Positions 8,431 to 17,146 are shown, numbered from the stretch's first letter. The stretch is DNA of 64,000 nucleotides from Calothrix sp. NIES-2098 (GCA_002368175.1 AP018172.1:2168001-2232000), one strand, 5' to 3'. The notes: a model not told the origin generated them from the sequence alone. Made by a program: numbers and translations.

Positions 8431-9027
8431 GTGCTTACTGCATTACCAACTATTAACGCCCTCAAACAACCTACCAGTTCGGCTTGGGTAGAACAAGCGA
8501 TCGCCAATTTAGATATTATTTTGCTCGACCATTCCCACTGCGAACGCAAAGCAGCGGGAGTGGCGTTAAATTTTATGTTTCGCTACCCTTCCAATGCGAA
8601 AATGGTTAGAGAATTAACTGCGATCGCTCGTGAAGAACTAGAACATTTTGAACTTGTCAATCAGTGGCTAGAACGCCGCAACATCCCCCTCGCACCCTTA
8701 CCCCCACCTCCCTACGGTGCGGGTTTAAAAGCGCAAGTTCGTCCCCAAGAACCCGATAGATTTTTAGATTCGTTACTCGTCACCGGATTAATTGAAGCGC
8801 GCAGTCACGAACGCCTAGGATTATTAGCTACACACTGTCCTGAGCCAGAATTAGCAAAATTTTATCGCGGTTTGATGGCATCAGAAGCCCGTCACTTTGG
8901 TACTTACTGGGTTTTAGCTGATACTTATTTTGACCGTGAAGTTGTCATGCAACGGCTCGATGAACTAGCATTCGTTGAAAGTGAGCTGCTAGCAACTTTA
9001 CACCCAGAGCCTAGAATTCATAGTTAG
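8431..9027 (+). CDS. miaE: MiaE, tRNA-(ms2io6A) hydroxylase
   Basis: This is a diiron monooxygenase of the ferritin-like fold that hydroxylates the isopentenyl group of ms2i6A at tRNA position 37. The diiron ligands are visible as an early acidic/His region (LLDHSHCERKAAG), EELEHF, EARSHERLG and SEARHFGTYW, in the paired E/ExxH order of the family. The 198 residues match MiaE. The start is GTG 8431; no ATG lies nearby in frame, and the protein begins its first helix soon after. A second VOC gene follows 20 bases downstream, so the two probably share a transcript. MiaE is patchily distributed among bacteria but known in cyanobacteria. Confidence 0.92.
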   Translation: MLTALPTINALKQPTSSAWVEQAIANLDIILLDHSHCERKAAGVALNFMFRYPSNAKMVRELTAIAREELEHFELVNQWLERRNIPLAPLPPPPYGAGLKAQVRPQEPDRFLDSLLVTGLIEARSHERLGLLATHCPEPELAKFYRGLMASEARHFGTYWVLADTYFDREVVMQRLDELAFVESELLATLHPEPRIHS

Positions 9028-9047
9028 TAAACTAACGTACATCGATT

Positions 9048-9452
9048 ATGAGACTTCAGCTAACACACCTCAGACTGCTTGTTTCCAATTACAAAGAAAC
9101 TTTTTTGTTCTACCGAGATTTATTAGGTTTAAATGTAGATTGGGGAGATGAAGAAACTGGATATGCTGAGTTTAGTACCGGATCTATCCAGCTGGCTGTG
9201 TTGAAGAAAGAGTTTATGGCTCAAGTCATCCCCAGCATCAATCAGCCTTCGTCTTTCGCCAGCCAGGATAAAACATCCTTGATTTTTGCCGTCGATAATG
9301 TCGATGAAGTGTATCAACGCCTCAAAGACCATAATGGCATTCTCATGGCTCCACCTACAGACCGTATAGACTGGGGAATCCGCACAGCGCATTTCCGCGA
9401 TCCCGATGGTAATTTGATTGAGATTTACACCAACCTGGGTATCGTAAGTTAG
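9048..9452 (+). CDS. VOC-fold (glyoxalase-like) protein
   Basis: 134 residues of vicinal-oxygen-chelate fold. The modules start at LTHLRLLVSNYKETFLFYRDLLG and near SLIFAVDNVDEVYQRL; the conserved end HFRDPDGNLIEIYTNL supplies the last metal-binding Glu. One expected ligand His of the second module is replaced (SLIFAVD rather than H-x-x-F), so it may bind ligand without metal, as bleomycin-resistance-type members do. It lies 20 bases after miaE and 24 bases before the LRR gene, and is likely part of a miaE-VOC-LRR transcript. Confidence 0.82.
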   Translation: MRLQLTHLRLLVSNYKETFLFYRDLLGLNVDWGDEETGYAEFSTGSIQLAVLKKEFMAQVIPSINQPSSFASQDKTSLIFAVDNVDEVYQRLKDHNGILMAPPTDRIDWGIRTAHFRDPDGNLIEIYTNLGIVS

Positions 9453-9476
9453 AGTTTCCCCGCCAGCTACTACCCA

Positions 9477-11330
9477 ATGTCTGAACCACAGCCAAACCAG
9501 ACTCCGAACTTTCGTCGCTTTGCTGACTGGTGTTTGCACAAAGATAGCCTCTCAACTGAAGCAAAGCATACAGTTGAGGTGCTATTGAAGAAAGCTGGTA
9601 CTTCTGATTGTTATGAAGCAGAGCAAATACTATCAAACTCTACCGAATTGACTTTCTATCGACAGGGTATTTCTGACCTGAGTCCGCTGTCTAGCCTTAC
9701 TAACTTGACTGTACTGCATTTTCATTTTCCCGCCAATAACATTTCAAATTTAAGTCCCCTATCTAGCCTAACTAATCTGACTAAACTCCATTTCAGTCGC
9801 AATAACTTTGTAGACTTGAATCCTCTATGCAATCTCACCAAGCTAACTGAATTGCATCTTATTTATTGTCAAATTTTAGATTTAAGTCCTTTATCTAGGC
9901 TGATAAATCTGACTGTACTGTGTCTTGATTGCAATCAAATTTCAGATTTAAGTCCTCTATATGAGCTAAAGAATCTAACTGTACTGCATCTCAATGGCAA
10001 TCAAATTTCAGATCTGAATCCTATATCTGGACTGACTAATCTGACTATATTGAATCTTCTTGATAATAAAGTTCCAAACATCAGTCCGATATCGCAACTG
10101 ACCAATCTAACTAGATTGGATATCGCTTGCAATAAAGTTGCAGATATAAGTCCTATATCTCACCTTACTAACCTAACTGAACTTCTACTTAATGGTAATC
10201 AAATTTCAGATTTAAGTCCCATATCTGGGTTAACTAACCTAAAGCGCTTATACCTCAGTTGCAATCAAATTTCAGACTTAAGCCTACTATTTGGGCTGAC
10301 TAAACTAAACTCTTTGGTTATTCATCCACCAATATTGAATTGGCGTATCTGGTCATCACTTCAAAATAAGTGGTCGAATTTCTTTACTGTACCCATTGAT
10401 GAGCAAAAAAGCATAAAAGCAGTTAAGGCTATCTATACTTATATGGGTCTGGAAGAACCTAAAATTGTTTTTTTCCCTAGTCCATTCGTAAATTTAAAGT
10501 TGTTGTTACCTAAATTTCAAGAATTGGGAAAAGGAGTAGCAGAGAGAATACGCCAATCTACTGGAAAACAACTGGCTATAGGATTGCGCTTTTTTCTATA
10601 CGATCATATTCAACACAGTCTGCCACAGCATAACTTCTCTCTAGAAGTTTGGACACTTTTGCAGAAGCAGTTAGAAGACTATGATTTTAGGATTTTAGGG
10701 CAAAGTAATATTACGCCTGAAGAACTGCTTGCGATGATCGGCACAACTCAATTTTTGGTTCGTGACTTGAATTATCAGCTTGACCAACAAGAACAAGAAG
10801 CTTTGCAATGCCTAAATCAACTATTTGAAAATTGCGGTTGGATATTTCCTTTTGAGAAAGTCTGTATAGTTTGCGATCGCCCCCGTAAAATCTCTTTAGA
10901 TACAGAGAATCGCTTACACGCAGAAGGAGAACCCGCAATTGAGTTTAGCGATGGCTGGCATACTGGATACTACTATCACGGTGTCAAATTACCAGAAAAA
11001 TACGGCAAGCTACACCCTCACGAATGGCAAGCCGAGTGGCTTTTAGCAGAAGATAATGCCGAACTCAGGCGCGTTTTAATTCAAGGTATAGGTTACGATC
11101 GCATATGCGAGCAATTACAAGCGCAAGTCATCGATTCTTGGCAAGAATACTCCTTACTTCGCATTAATGCTGATGTCGATGTTGAAGCAATTAATTTATT
11201 AAAAATGACTTGCCCTAGCACTGGCAAAATTCATACATTAAGAGTACCACCTGAAATCAACTCTGCCAGAGTTGCGATTCGTTGGGTAAATTGGGATATA
11301 GATCCAGAAGAATTTTCTGTGCAAACTTGA
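9477..11330 (+). CDS. Leucine-rich-repeat protein with C-terminal DUF6745-like domain
   Basis: 617 residues. Roughly residues 55-285 are about ten 22-residue leucine-rich repeats of the internalin/LRR_4 type (consensus LTNLTxLxLxxNQISDLSPL), a curved surface for protein binding. A ~130-residue helical linker follows. The C-terminal part (~residues 480-610: EFSDGWHTGYYYHGVKLPEKYG, then GYDRICEQL and the PSTGKIHTLRVPP segment) looks like DUF6745, a domain found after LRR or pentapeptide repeats in cyanobacteria and actinobacteria. There is no signal peptide, so it is cytoplasmic. A short N-terminal helical cap (residues 1-50) precedes the repeats. The function is unknown; regulated binding of a partner is inferred from architecture. 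The start is ATG 9477. Confidence 0.85.
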   Translation: MSEPQPNQTPNFRRFADWCLHKDSLSTEAKHTVEVLLKKAGTSDCYEAEQILSNSTELTFYRQGISDLSPLSSLTNLTVLHFHFPANNISNLSPLSSLTNLTKLHFSRNNFVDLNPLCNLTKLTELHLIYCQILDLSPLSRLINLTVLCLDCNQISDLSPLYELKNLTVLHLNGNQISDLNPISGLTNLTILNLLDNKVPNISPISQLTNLTRLDIACNKVADISPISHLTNLTELLLNGNQISDLSPISGLTNLKRLYLSCNQISDLSLLFGLTKLNSLVIHPPILNWRIWSSLQNKWSNFFTVPIDEQKSIKAVKAIYTYMGLEEPKIVFFPSPFVNLKLLLPKFQELGKGVAERIRQSTGKQLAIGLRFFLYDHIQHSLPQHNFSLEVWTLLQKQLEDYDFRILGQSNITPEELLAMIGTTQFLVRDLNYQLDQQEQEALQCLNQLFENCGWIFPFEKVCIVCDRPRKISLDTENRLHAEGEPAIEFSDGWHTGYYYHGVKLPEKYGKLHPHEWQAEWLLAEDNAELRRVLIQGIGYDRICEQLQAQVIDSWQEYSLLRINADVDVEAINLLKMTCPSTGKIHTLRVPPEINSARVAIRWVNWDIDPEEFSVQT

Positions 11331-11378
11331 CTCTCACTTTGCTCCCGTTCAAAATTAAAAATTATTGAAAATTTTCCG

Positions 11379-11867
11379 ATGAGAGATTATTATCGAGATT
11401 TTTTGATTCGTAACTGGGAGCAGAGCGATCGCACAAGCACTGCCGCAGTTATCAGTTATGTATTATCAGAATACGGTTTGGGTTGGGAACCCAACGGCGC
11501 TGACCGAGATGTGGTGCAAGTAGAGGAATGCTACTTAGCCACTGGTGGCGAGTTTTGGGTAATTGAACACCAAGGCCAATTAGTAGGAACTGGGGCATAC
11601 TACCCGGTAAATCGGGGTGAAAAAGCCGTAGAAATCCGCAAAATGTACCTCTTACCCAGCATTAGAGGTATAGGGCTAGGGAAATATTTGTTACAACAAC
11701 TAGAAGCAGCGATCGCCGCCCGTGGTTTTCAGCAAATTTGGATTGAAACCGCCAGTGTTTTAGTAGAAGCAGTCAAACTCTATGAAAGCAGTGGCTATAA
11801 ACCAGCAACAGGCGTAGAAACCCCAAGGTGCGATCGCGTGTATGTCAAATACCTCAAACAGCCATAA
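11379..11867 (+). CDS. GNAT-family N-acetyltransferase
   Basis: 162 residues. The acetyl-CoA pyrophosphate loop is clear: IRKMYLLPSIRGIGLGKYLL (motif A, R-G-x-G-L-G). It is preceded by two strands (GEFWVIEHQGQLVGTGAYYPV) and followed by IWIETASVLVEAVKLYESSGY (motif B). The family moves the acetyl group of acetyl-CoA to an amine; this substrate is unknown. It follows the LRR gene by 48 bases on the same strand. After its stop comes a block of short tandem repeats. Confidence 0.9.
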   Translation: MRDYYRDFLIRNWEQSDRTSTAAVISYVLSEYGLGWEPNGADRDVVQVEECYLATGGEFWVIEHQGQLVGTGAYYPVNRGEKAVEIRKMYLLPSIRGIGLGKYLLQQLEAAIAARGFQQIWIETASVLVEAVKLYESSGYKPATGVETPRCDRVYVKYLKQP

Positions 11868-11871
11868 GGTG

Positions 11872-11989
11872 GGGAAGTGAGGGAAAGGGAACGGGGACAA
11901 GGAAGACAAGGGGGACAAGGGAAAGAAATGACAACTCTTGACCCTTGACTTTTGACTCTTGACTCTTGACAAAGGACTAATGACAAATG
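11872..11989. repeat. Short tandem repeat block (STRR) before the ComF-like gene
   Basis: Degenerate heptamer tracts follow each other: GGGGACAAGGAAGACAAG, then CTTGACCCTTGACTTTTGAC and ATGACAAATGAC. Such short tandemly repeated sequences are typical of heterocystous cyanobacteria. The start codon of the following gene (ATG 11987) is itself part of the last ATGAC repeat, so the leader and first codons of that gene come from repeat DNA. Confidence 0.75.
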
Positions 11990-12667
11990 ACTAACTATGC
12001 TCGAACCGTAATTAAAGGTTTACTTAATCTTTTTCTTCAGTCCCATTGTCCTCTGTGTCAACGCAGTACAGCTCGTGAAGTTTGCGAATACTGTGAAAAA
12101 CAGTTAAAAAAATGTCACCTGCAAGACCCGAATATTCTCTGGAAAGAGCCTCTACCAGTGTTTGGCTGGGGAGTTTATGGTGGTTCCCTCAAAAGAGCGA
12201 TCGCGGCGCTTAAATACGAAAATCAACCGCAAATTGCTCGTCCTTTGGGTCAATGGTTAGGAGAGGCTTGGTTATTAAATTCGCCAAAACGCGATCGCGG
12301 GTTTGTTGTTGTTCCTATACCACTTCACGCTAGTAAGCAAAAACAACGTGGCTATAACCAAGCCGCACTTTTAGCACAAAGCTTTTGCCAAACAACTGGG
12401 TTAAAATTTAAACCAAATGGTCTTGAAAGAGTTCGAGAAACTAAAGCGCAGTTTGGTTTATCAGCCTCAGAGCGAGAAAAAAACTTAGCAGCGGCTTTTG
12501 CTGTTGGGTCAGAATTTCGCGATCGCCATCCGGATTTCCCAGTGTTGTTATTGGATGATATTTATACTACTGGTGCTACTGCCGCAGCAGCAGTACAAAC
12601 ATTTAGTAACCGGGGAATTGCTGTCTCAGGCTTAGTAGCGCTTGCTACTGCTATCAAAGATAAATAA
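11987..12667 (+). CDS. ComF-family phosphoribosyltransferase-like protein
   Basis: 226 residues. An N-terminal zinc ribbon (CPLC at ~22-25, CEYC at ~34-37) is followed by a type I phosphoribosyltransferase domain. PRPP binding is shown by VLLLDDIYTTGATAAAA near residue 190, and VVPIPLHASKQKQRGYNQA is the usual ComF mid-segment. In naturally transformable bacteria ComF acts in DNA uptake on the cytoplasmic side; in others the role is unclear. Uptake by natural transformation is therefore possible but not shown. The start ATG lies in a repeat tract; no better start is seen. A PPC-domain gene follows on the same strand. Confidence 0.9.
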   Translation: MTNYARTVIKGLLNLFLQSHCPLCQRSTAREVCEYCEKQLKKCHLQDPNILWKEPLPVFGWGVYGGSLKRAIAALKYENQPQIARPLGQWLGEAWLLNSPKRDRGFVVVPIPLHASKQKQRGYNQAALLAQSFCQTTGLKFKPNGLERVRETKAQFGLSASEREKNLAAAFAVGSEFRDRHPDFPVLLLDDIYTTGATAAAAVQTFSNRGIAVSGLVALATAIKDK

Positions 12668-12748
12668 CCAAACAATTCATGGGCAAGCCATTCCAGAGAA
12701 CTCTATAATTGACCAGATCGCTCTGTTTGTGTGGGAATTTTGCTTGAA

Positions 12749-13210
12749 ATGATCGGAAAAGCTTTTGTAGCGGTTTTTAAACGGGTAATCATCCTTCCTG
12801 CCACCTTAGTGGCAATTGGTGTCAGTACAAGCGCAGCTTTTGCTCAAAATAAGTTATACAGTCCAATTCCTTTAACTACTAGTAGTGCTGAATTTAACGA
12901 TACGCTCTCAGAGAAAGATATTCCTACAGGTCAGGGCGGATTTGCCCGTGATTATACGGTGAAGTTAAATAAAGGCGATAATCTAGCAGTTGATTTAACA
13001 TCGGACAACTTTGACAGCATTATTACCCTGTTGTCACCCGATGGAGCGACATTGGCAGAAAATGATGACGGGCCTGATGGCACCAGCAACTCTCTATTAT
13101 TTACTCGTATTGCAGAAACAGGTACTTATATTATTCGCGTCCGTTCTTTTGGAGAAACTGGTGTTGGGAAGTTTAAACTTAAGGTGACAAAGCTGCAACC
13201 GATGAAGTAA
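12749..13210 (+). CDS. Secreted PPC (pre-peptidase C-terminal) domain protein
   Basis: ATG 12749 is preferred; an in-frame GTG at 12731 would add six residues. Residues 1-32 are a signal peptide (two basic residues, hydrophobic ILPATLVAIGVSTSAAF, then AFA-Q cleavage). The remaining ~120 residues are one PPC beta-sandwich: the strand LNKGDNLAVDLTSDNFDSIITLLSPDG, then NDDGPDGTSNSLL and TGTYIIRVRSFG. PPC domains usually sit behind secreted proteases; here the domain stands alone, so it may be a binding or calcium-dependent module in the periplasm. It is followed by a GC-rich dispersed repeat. Confidence 0.88.
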   Translation: MIGKAFVAVFKRVIILPATLVAIGVSTSAAFAQNKLYSPIPLTTSSAEFNDTLSEKDIPTGQGGFARDYTVKLNKGDNLAVDLTSDNFDSIITLLSPDGATLAENDDGPDGTSNSLLFTRIAETGTYIIRVRSFGETGVGKFKLKVTKLQPMK

Positions 13211-13291
13211 AGAGTCCAGGGTCAAGGGGAGCCAGCGCGGTCTTGGGGGTTCCCCCCATGAGCGACTGGCGTTCAAAAGTCAAGAGTCAAG
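13211..13291. repeat. Dispersed GC-rich repeat, copy A, inside TTGACTC repeats
   Basis: A unit starting GGGGAGCCAG (13226) and ending ACTGGCGTTCAA (13276) encloses GGGGGTTCCCCCC, a self-complementary core. It is flanked on both sides by the same AGTCAAGAGTCAA short repeat. Copy B at 25321-25465 has the same ends and flanks, and a divergent copy lies at 50504-50552. The structure recalls a small palindromic, possibly mobile element lodged in heptamer repeats. Confidence 0.65.
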
Positions 13292-13341
13292 TAAATTTCT
13301 GAATTTTGAATTTTTTGTCTCCCTCATCTCCCTTCAGTTCC

Positions 13342-14115
13342 CTAAAAAACCGTCAGCACACAAAGAAATAGGGCTTCAGTCCACTCAACGACTGCGCCGT
13401 AAGTATCGCCTGTGTGTCCGCCTAATTTGTAGTTAAACCACGCACTAGTCAAAATGGCGATCGCACTTCCGGCGATTACCATCGCTAGTGCCAAAAACAT
13501 CCGCTTGCTATCTAGCAAAAATAGTAAAGCGCTTAAACCTATGAGCAACAGCAGTCCTGGTAACAAATCTTTGTAAGATTGAATGGCTTGTTTATGAAAC
13601 GCGCCTTTACCAGTAGGTTTAAGGTAAGGATAACAAGCGATCGCTAGCTGTTGTCCCCAGCGTCCCCAACCACAAGCCGCCATCAATATCAACCAACGGT
13701 TTGCTTCTATATCGATCAAGGCTGTTGTTTTGAGCAATAATAAGGCGATCGCTGCCATTGCGCCAAAAGCGCCTGTAGCACTGTCTGCCATTACCTCTAA
13801 GCGCCTCTCTGGATCGCCCACTGCTAAACCGTCAGCAGTATCCATCGTTCCATCTAAATGCAGCCCCCCGGTAATGCCAACCCCCAAACTGACTACTAAG
13901 GCACTACGAGTTAATACTGGTATACCCAAATAACTCATTCCTGTATCACATAACCCTAAAATTCCGCCAATCAATAGCCCTACTAGTGGAGCAAAACGCG
14001 CCACCCGCCAAAATTCCAATTCCCTCAGATTGGGTAAGGGAATAGTAGTATAAAATATCACGCTTGCTGCTAAATCTAACAGCAGTTTTTTTCCAAAGAA
14101 AGGCTGATTTTTCAT
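13342..14115 (-). CDS. cobS: CobS, adenosylcobinamide-GDP ribazoletransferase
   Basis: CobS joins adenosylcobinamide-GDP and alpha-ribazole(-phosphate) to make cobalamin, at the inner membrane, in the last steps of B12 synthesis. I place the start at ATG 14115, preceded by GAGGAAAG; the longer frame to TTG 14133 lacks such a site. That gives 257 residues, normal for the family. Motifs seen are FYTTIPLP near the N-terminus, GGLHLDGTMDTADGL with the conserved Asp residues, and MADSATGAFG. About six membrane helices follow (for example AMAAIALLLLKTTAL and LPGLLLLIGLSALLFLL). There is no neighbouring cob gene and no cobalamin riboswitch visible upstream. Confidence 0.93.
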   Translation of the reverse strand: MKNQPFFGKKLLLDLAASVIFYTTIPLPNLRELEFWRVARFAPLVGLLIGGILGLCDTGMSYLGIPVLTRSALVVSLGVGITGGLHLDGTMDTADGLAVGDPERRLEVMADSATGAFGAMAAIALLLLKTTALIDIEANRWLILMAACGWGRWGQQLAIACYPYLKPTGKGAFHKQAIQSYKDLLPGLLLLIGLSALLFLLDSKRMFLALAMVIAGSAIAILTSAWFNYKLGGHTGDTYGAVVEWTEALFLCVLTVF

Positions 14116-14489
14116 ATCGTTTACTTTCCTCAACAGCCATTTATGGAATAAGTTGACTATTCCCTCACAAGCTGTGTTAGAAGAGTTTAAAGCTTTAGAT
14201 AAGTTTTATTTGTTATCGATATTCATTCACAAAATTTTGTTATGCTAGTCTCAGTGTGCTTATGTTACCACAGCATTAATTTATACAATTTTTTAATAAA
14301 TCTCAAAAATGCAAAAGCAAAAGTTTAACAGAGAGAATTTTGTTTTGTATCCTTAAATAAAGAACCGAATTTAAAGTGATTAGACGATTGCCCTCGAAAG
14401 TTGATATTTTTGAAATGTAGGGGTTATACACTGTCAACTTCAATGTTTTGCGCTATTGCACCTCACCTTCGCTCATTCCCCATTTCCTT
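14116..14489. other. Divergent intergenic region between cobS and a hypothetical gene
   Basis: 374 AT-rich bases between two diverging genes, expected to hold both promoters. I see no tRNA, terminator, B12-box or strong dyad. The segment 14190-14290 is a homopolymer-rich A/T stretch. Confidence 0.5.
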
Positions 14490-14942
14490 ATGAGTCACCA
14501 TCTACCCGACACCAGGATACCAGCTCCGTGCATTATTAACACGGGCATTATTGTGAATAAGCTCGACATGAGGCGATTGTTGGCTGACTTAGGTCGAGTC
14601 CACTACATCTACACCCAAGAAGGTCAATTACAGAGTGAGGGTGATGGGGATGTGATGGAAGTGTTTGCCAATCCCCAAAGATCTACTTTAGTTGCTAACC
14701 AAGCGCTCTATTTGAATGTTCATAGTTTTGATTACTTAGAATTGAAACAGTCCCAGCAGCAAGAAACCTACTTTGATTTAATGCAAGAAGGTATGTGTTT
14801 GCGGCTGATTCCCCTCACTACTCCCCTACAAGAGCGAAGGGAGCGTAACTTGAATGTCAGCGCGATCGAAGCCATGATGGAGCAAGTACTCTCTGCTAGA
14901 TGGGATGCGGAAATTGATGATGACACTTCGGAGTCGTTTTAA
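14490..14942 (+). CDS. Conserved cyanobacterial hypothetical protein
   Basis: The frame opens at TTG 14448, but ATG 14490 is the likelier start, giving 150 residues. No membrane segment or signal peptide is visible. The N-terminal part (APCIINTGIIVNKLDMRRLLADLGRVHYIY) alternates strand and helix; the middle (ADQ-like ALYLNVHSFDYLEL) is followed by a proline-bounded basic stretch (PLQERRERNL) and an acidic tail (DAEIDDDTSESF). I recognise it only as a small protein conserved among cyanobacteria without known function. It precedes tgt and psbK on the same strand. Confidence 0.65.
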   Translation: MSHHLPDTRIPAPCIINTGIIVNKLDMRRLLADLGRVHYIYTQEGQLQSEGDGDVMEVFANPQRSTLVANQALYLNVHSFDYLELKQSQQQETYFDLMQEGMCLRLIPLTTPLQERRERNLNVSAIEAMMEQVLSARWDAEIDDDTSESF

Positions 14943-15072
14943 CTAGCAACAGAAATACTATATATTCAAAAAGTTGGTAATCGGTTAGTAGTTAGCACTA
15001 AGGTGGTAGCTAATACCCAGTTACCTTTTTTTATTCTTGTCCATTATTTAGCGAAATAAAATTACTTTTACC

Positions 15073-16176
15073 TTGAGTGCCAATTTTTCTTTTGAATGTC
15101 TTGCTTGCTGTAGCAAAACAAAAGCCAGAGCAGGTGTCTTTTTCACGCCTCACGGCCCTGTGGAAACCCCCAGATTTATGCCAGTGGGGACACTCGCAAA
15201 TGTCAAAACTGTGACGCCAGCCCAACTTCGGGATACTGGGGCACAAATGGTATTATCTAATACTTATCATCTCCACCTTCAACCAGGCGAAGCAATTGTG
15301 GCTGGCGGTGGCGGGCTGCACAAATTTATGGGTTGGAACGGGCCGATGCTCACTGATTCTGGTGGGTTTCAGGTTTTTAGTTTGAGTGAGATGCGAAAGA
15401 TTACAGAAGAAGGAGTAACTTTTCGCTCGCCCCATGATGGACAAATTATTAATTTAACCCCAGAACGCTCGATTGAGATTCAAAATACTCTAGGGGCGGA
15501 TGTGATTATGGCGTTTGATGAGTGTCCGCCTTACCCAGCTACTCGCCAAGAGGTAGAAGCTGCGACAGGGCGTACTTATCGTTGGTTAGAACGCTGTATT
15601 GTGGCTCATAAACGCAGCGATCAAGCATTATTTGGTATTGTCCAAGGTGGTGTGTATTTAGATTTGCGATCGCAAGCTGCGTTGGCTTTAGCCGAGTTAG
15701 ATTTACCAGGATATGCCATTGGTGGTGTGAGTGTGGGAGAACCACCAGAATTAATGGCTCAGATTGTGCAAACAACCGCACCACTACTACCACCCGAAAA
15801 ACCGCGTTATTTGATGGGTGTGGGTACTTATAAAGAGATGGCAATTGCGATCGCTTCTGGGGTAGATTTATTTGACTGCGTAATTCCTACCCGTTGGGCT
15901 AGACATGGTACGGCAATGGTCAAAGGCGATCGCTGGAATTTGAAAAATGCTAAATTCCGTGAAGATTTTGCACCATTAGATGAAACTTGTGGTTGCTACG
16001 CTTGTCAAAACTTTAGTCGTGCATATATATCGCATTTAGTGCGATCGCAAGAAATTTTAGCCTACACCTTGTTGAGCATTCACAACATTACAGAACTGAT
16101 TCGTTTTACCCAACACATTCGTGAAGCAATATTAAGCGATCGCTTCGCCACAGAATTTGCTAGCTGGCTGGATTGA
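15073..16176 (+). CDS. tgt: Tgt, tRNA-guanine(34) transglycosylase
   Basis: Tgt exchanges guanine 34 of tRNAs with GUN anticodons for preQ1, the committed step of queuosine modification. The 367 residues carry the family landmarks: TPHGPVETPRFMPVGT near the N-terminus, LSNTYHL, LTDSGGFQVFSL with the catalytic Asp region, FDECPPYP, GIVQGG, GYAIGGVSVGE, and the nucleophile region GVDLFDCVIPTR. The zinc site is at the C-terminus, CGCYACQNF followed by the His of LLSIHN. The start must be TTG 15073, because the conserved domain begins within ten residues of it and no ATG is available. The tgt-psbK order is known in other cyanobacteria. Confidence 0.96.
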   Translation: MSANFSFECLACCSKTKARAGVFFTPHGPVETPRFMPVGTLANVKTVTPAQLRDTGAQMVLSNTYHLHLQPGEAIVAGGGGLHKFMGWNGPMLTDSGGFQVFSLSEMRKITEEGVTFRSPHDGQIINLTPERSIEIQNTLGADVIMAFDECPPYPATRQEVEAATGRTYRWLERCIVAHKRSDQALFGIVQGGVYLDLRSQAALALAELDLPGYAIGGVSVGEPPELMAQIVQTTAPLLPPEKPRYLMGVGTYKEMAIAIASGVDLFDCVIPTRWARHGTAMVKGDRWNLKNAKFREDFAPLDETCGCYACQNFSRAYISHLVRSQEILAYTLLSIHNITELIRFTQHIREAILSDRFATEFASWLD

Positions 16177-16304
16177 GAGAAAAACCAAGATGAGGAAGCA
16201 CAGGAGAAATCACTAATGACCAATGACCAATGCCCAATGACCAAACCATGTTAAGATACCTATCAATTATGAAAGCTGTGTTGGATAGGTGGATTTAAAC
16301 AAAT

Positions 16305-16442
16305 ATGGAAGCAGCACTGTTGTTAGCAAAATTGCCAGAAGCTTACCAAATTTTTGATCCTTTGGTAGACGTTCTCCCAGTAATTCCCGTTTTCTTCTTG
16401 TTACTTGCTTTTGTTTGGCAAGCAGCAGTGGGATTTAGGTAA
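16305..16442 (+). CDS. psbK: PsbK, photosystem II reaction-center protein K
   Basis: A 45-residue protein reading [20 protein letters not shown] and then the single membrane helix [20 protein letters not shown] (residues 26-45). The mature part begins near KLPEAY, as in all PsbK; the first eight residues are a removable leader. PsbK lies at the edge of photosystem II in the thylakoid membrane next to PsbZ/CP43 and helps stabilise the dimer. It follows tgt by 128 bases, separated by an ATGACCA repeat, and has its own strong terminator at 16464. It is too short for a routine ORF cut-off. Confidence 0.97.
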
Positions 16443-16463
16443 GTTAATTGAATTTCAATTTCT

Positions 16464-16495
16464 GGGACAGGCATTTTAACCTGTCCTATTTTTTT
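16464..16495 (+). terminator. Intrinsic terminator after psbK
   Basis: GGGACAGG pairs with CCTGTCCT (one G-T wobble at the base) over an 8-base loop and is followed by A and seven T. Its position, 22 bases after the psbK stop, fits well. Confidence 0.88.
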
Positions 16496-16625
16496 ATATT
16501 ATCTTCGTTACCAAAGTTTACTATTATTAATAATATGTAATCTTTTAATATAGACTTAAGTTAGCATATTAAGCTTAGTTCACAAAAAGTCAACAACCAA
16601 ACTTAAAGTCAATATCGTAGCAGTT

Positions 16626-16922
16626 ATGGGTAATATCAAGTTCGTTAAAGAAAATAAAGAAGTAGTAGCAGCAGATGGTGCCAATCTCCGCCTGAAGGCA
16701 ATGCAAAATGGGATTGACATATATACATTGATTGGCAAAATGACAAATTGCGGCGGCTATGGACAATGTGGCACTTGCATAGTCGAGGTTGTTGAAGGCA
16801 TAGAGAATCTTTCCCCGCGTACAGATGTAGAAAACCGCAAATTAAAGAAAAAACCTCAAAATTACCGCCTTGCTTGTCAAACCTTAGTCAATGGGCCAGT
16901 AAGCATTGTAACTAAGCCTTAG
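16626..16922 (+). CDS. [2Fe-2S] ferredoxin-like protein
   Basis: 98 residues of beta-grasp ferredoxin fold. Cluster cysteines are C42, C48, C51 and C84, in NCGGYGQCGTC and RLACQT. The C-x5-C-x2-C spacing is that of adrenodoxin/Isc-type or thioredoxin-like electron carriers, not the C-x4-C-x2-C of photosynthetic plant-type ferredoxin, so it should not be called petF. It probably carries single electrons in the cytoplasm for an unknown partner. It lies between psbK and psbM on the same strand, but a terminator precedes it, so it is a separate unit. Confidence 0.9.
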   Translation: MGNIKFVKENKEVVAADGANLRLKAMQNGIDIYTLIGKMTNCGGYGQCGTCIVEVVEGIENLSPRTDVENRKLKKKPQNYRLACQTLVNGPVSIVTKP

Positions 16923-17029
16923 CCTGTTATTAGCTAGCATTTGTAACGGCAGAAAATTTGGGCAAACTCTGTCATCTATGATGCTATTCTAATGTTGTTG
17001 ACTGGAAATCTAAGAGAGGCTGTCTTGCC

Positions 17030-17146
17030 ATGCAAGTTAATGACCTAGGGTTCGTAGCGAGCATCCTGTTCGTGCTCGTTCCCTCTGTGTTTTTGATAAT
17101 TCTGTACATCCAAACTGCCAGCCGCGAAGGTAAAAAAGATAGTTAA
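17030..17146 (+). CDS. psbM: PsbM, photosystem II reaction-center protein M
   Basis: A 38-residue protein beginning MQVNDLGFVASILFVLVPSV and ending YIQTASREGKKDS, with one membrane helix over residues ~6-28. This is the standard PsbM sequence. It sits at the photosystem II dimer interface in the thylakoid membrane and supports dimer stability. ATG 17030 is 107 bases after the ferredoxin-like gene, and a terminator follows 24 bases after the stop. It is likely monocistronic. Confidence 0.97.
   Translation: MQVNDLGFVASILFVLVPSVFLIILYIQTASREGKKDS

Noticed and set aside
9670..10310. Regularly spaced 66-base repeats that could suggest a CRISPR array
   Set aside because: They are in-frame leucine-rich repeats of one protein, without unique spacers.
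14116..14447. Cobalamin riboswitch upstream of cobS
   Set aside because: No B12-box or multi-stem architecture could be found.
16626..16922. Photosynthetic ferredoxin petF
   Set aside because: Cysteine spacing is C-x5-C-x2-C rather than C-x4-C-x2-C, and the protein is more basic than plant-type ferredoxin.
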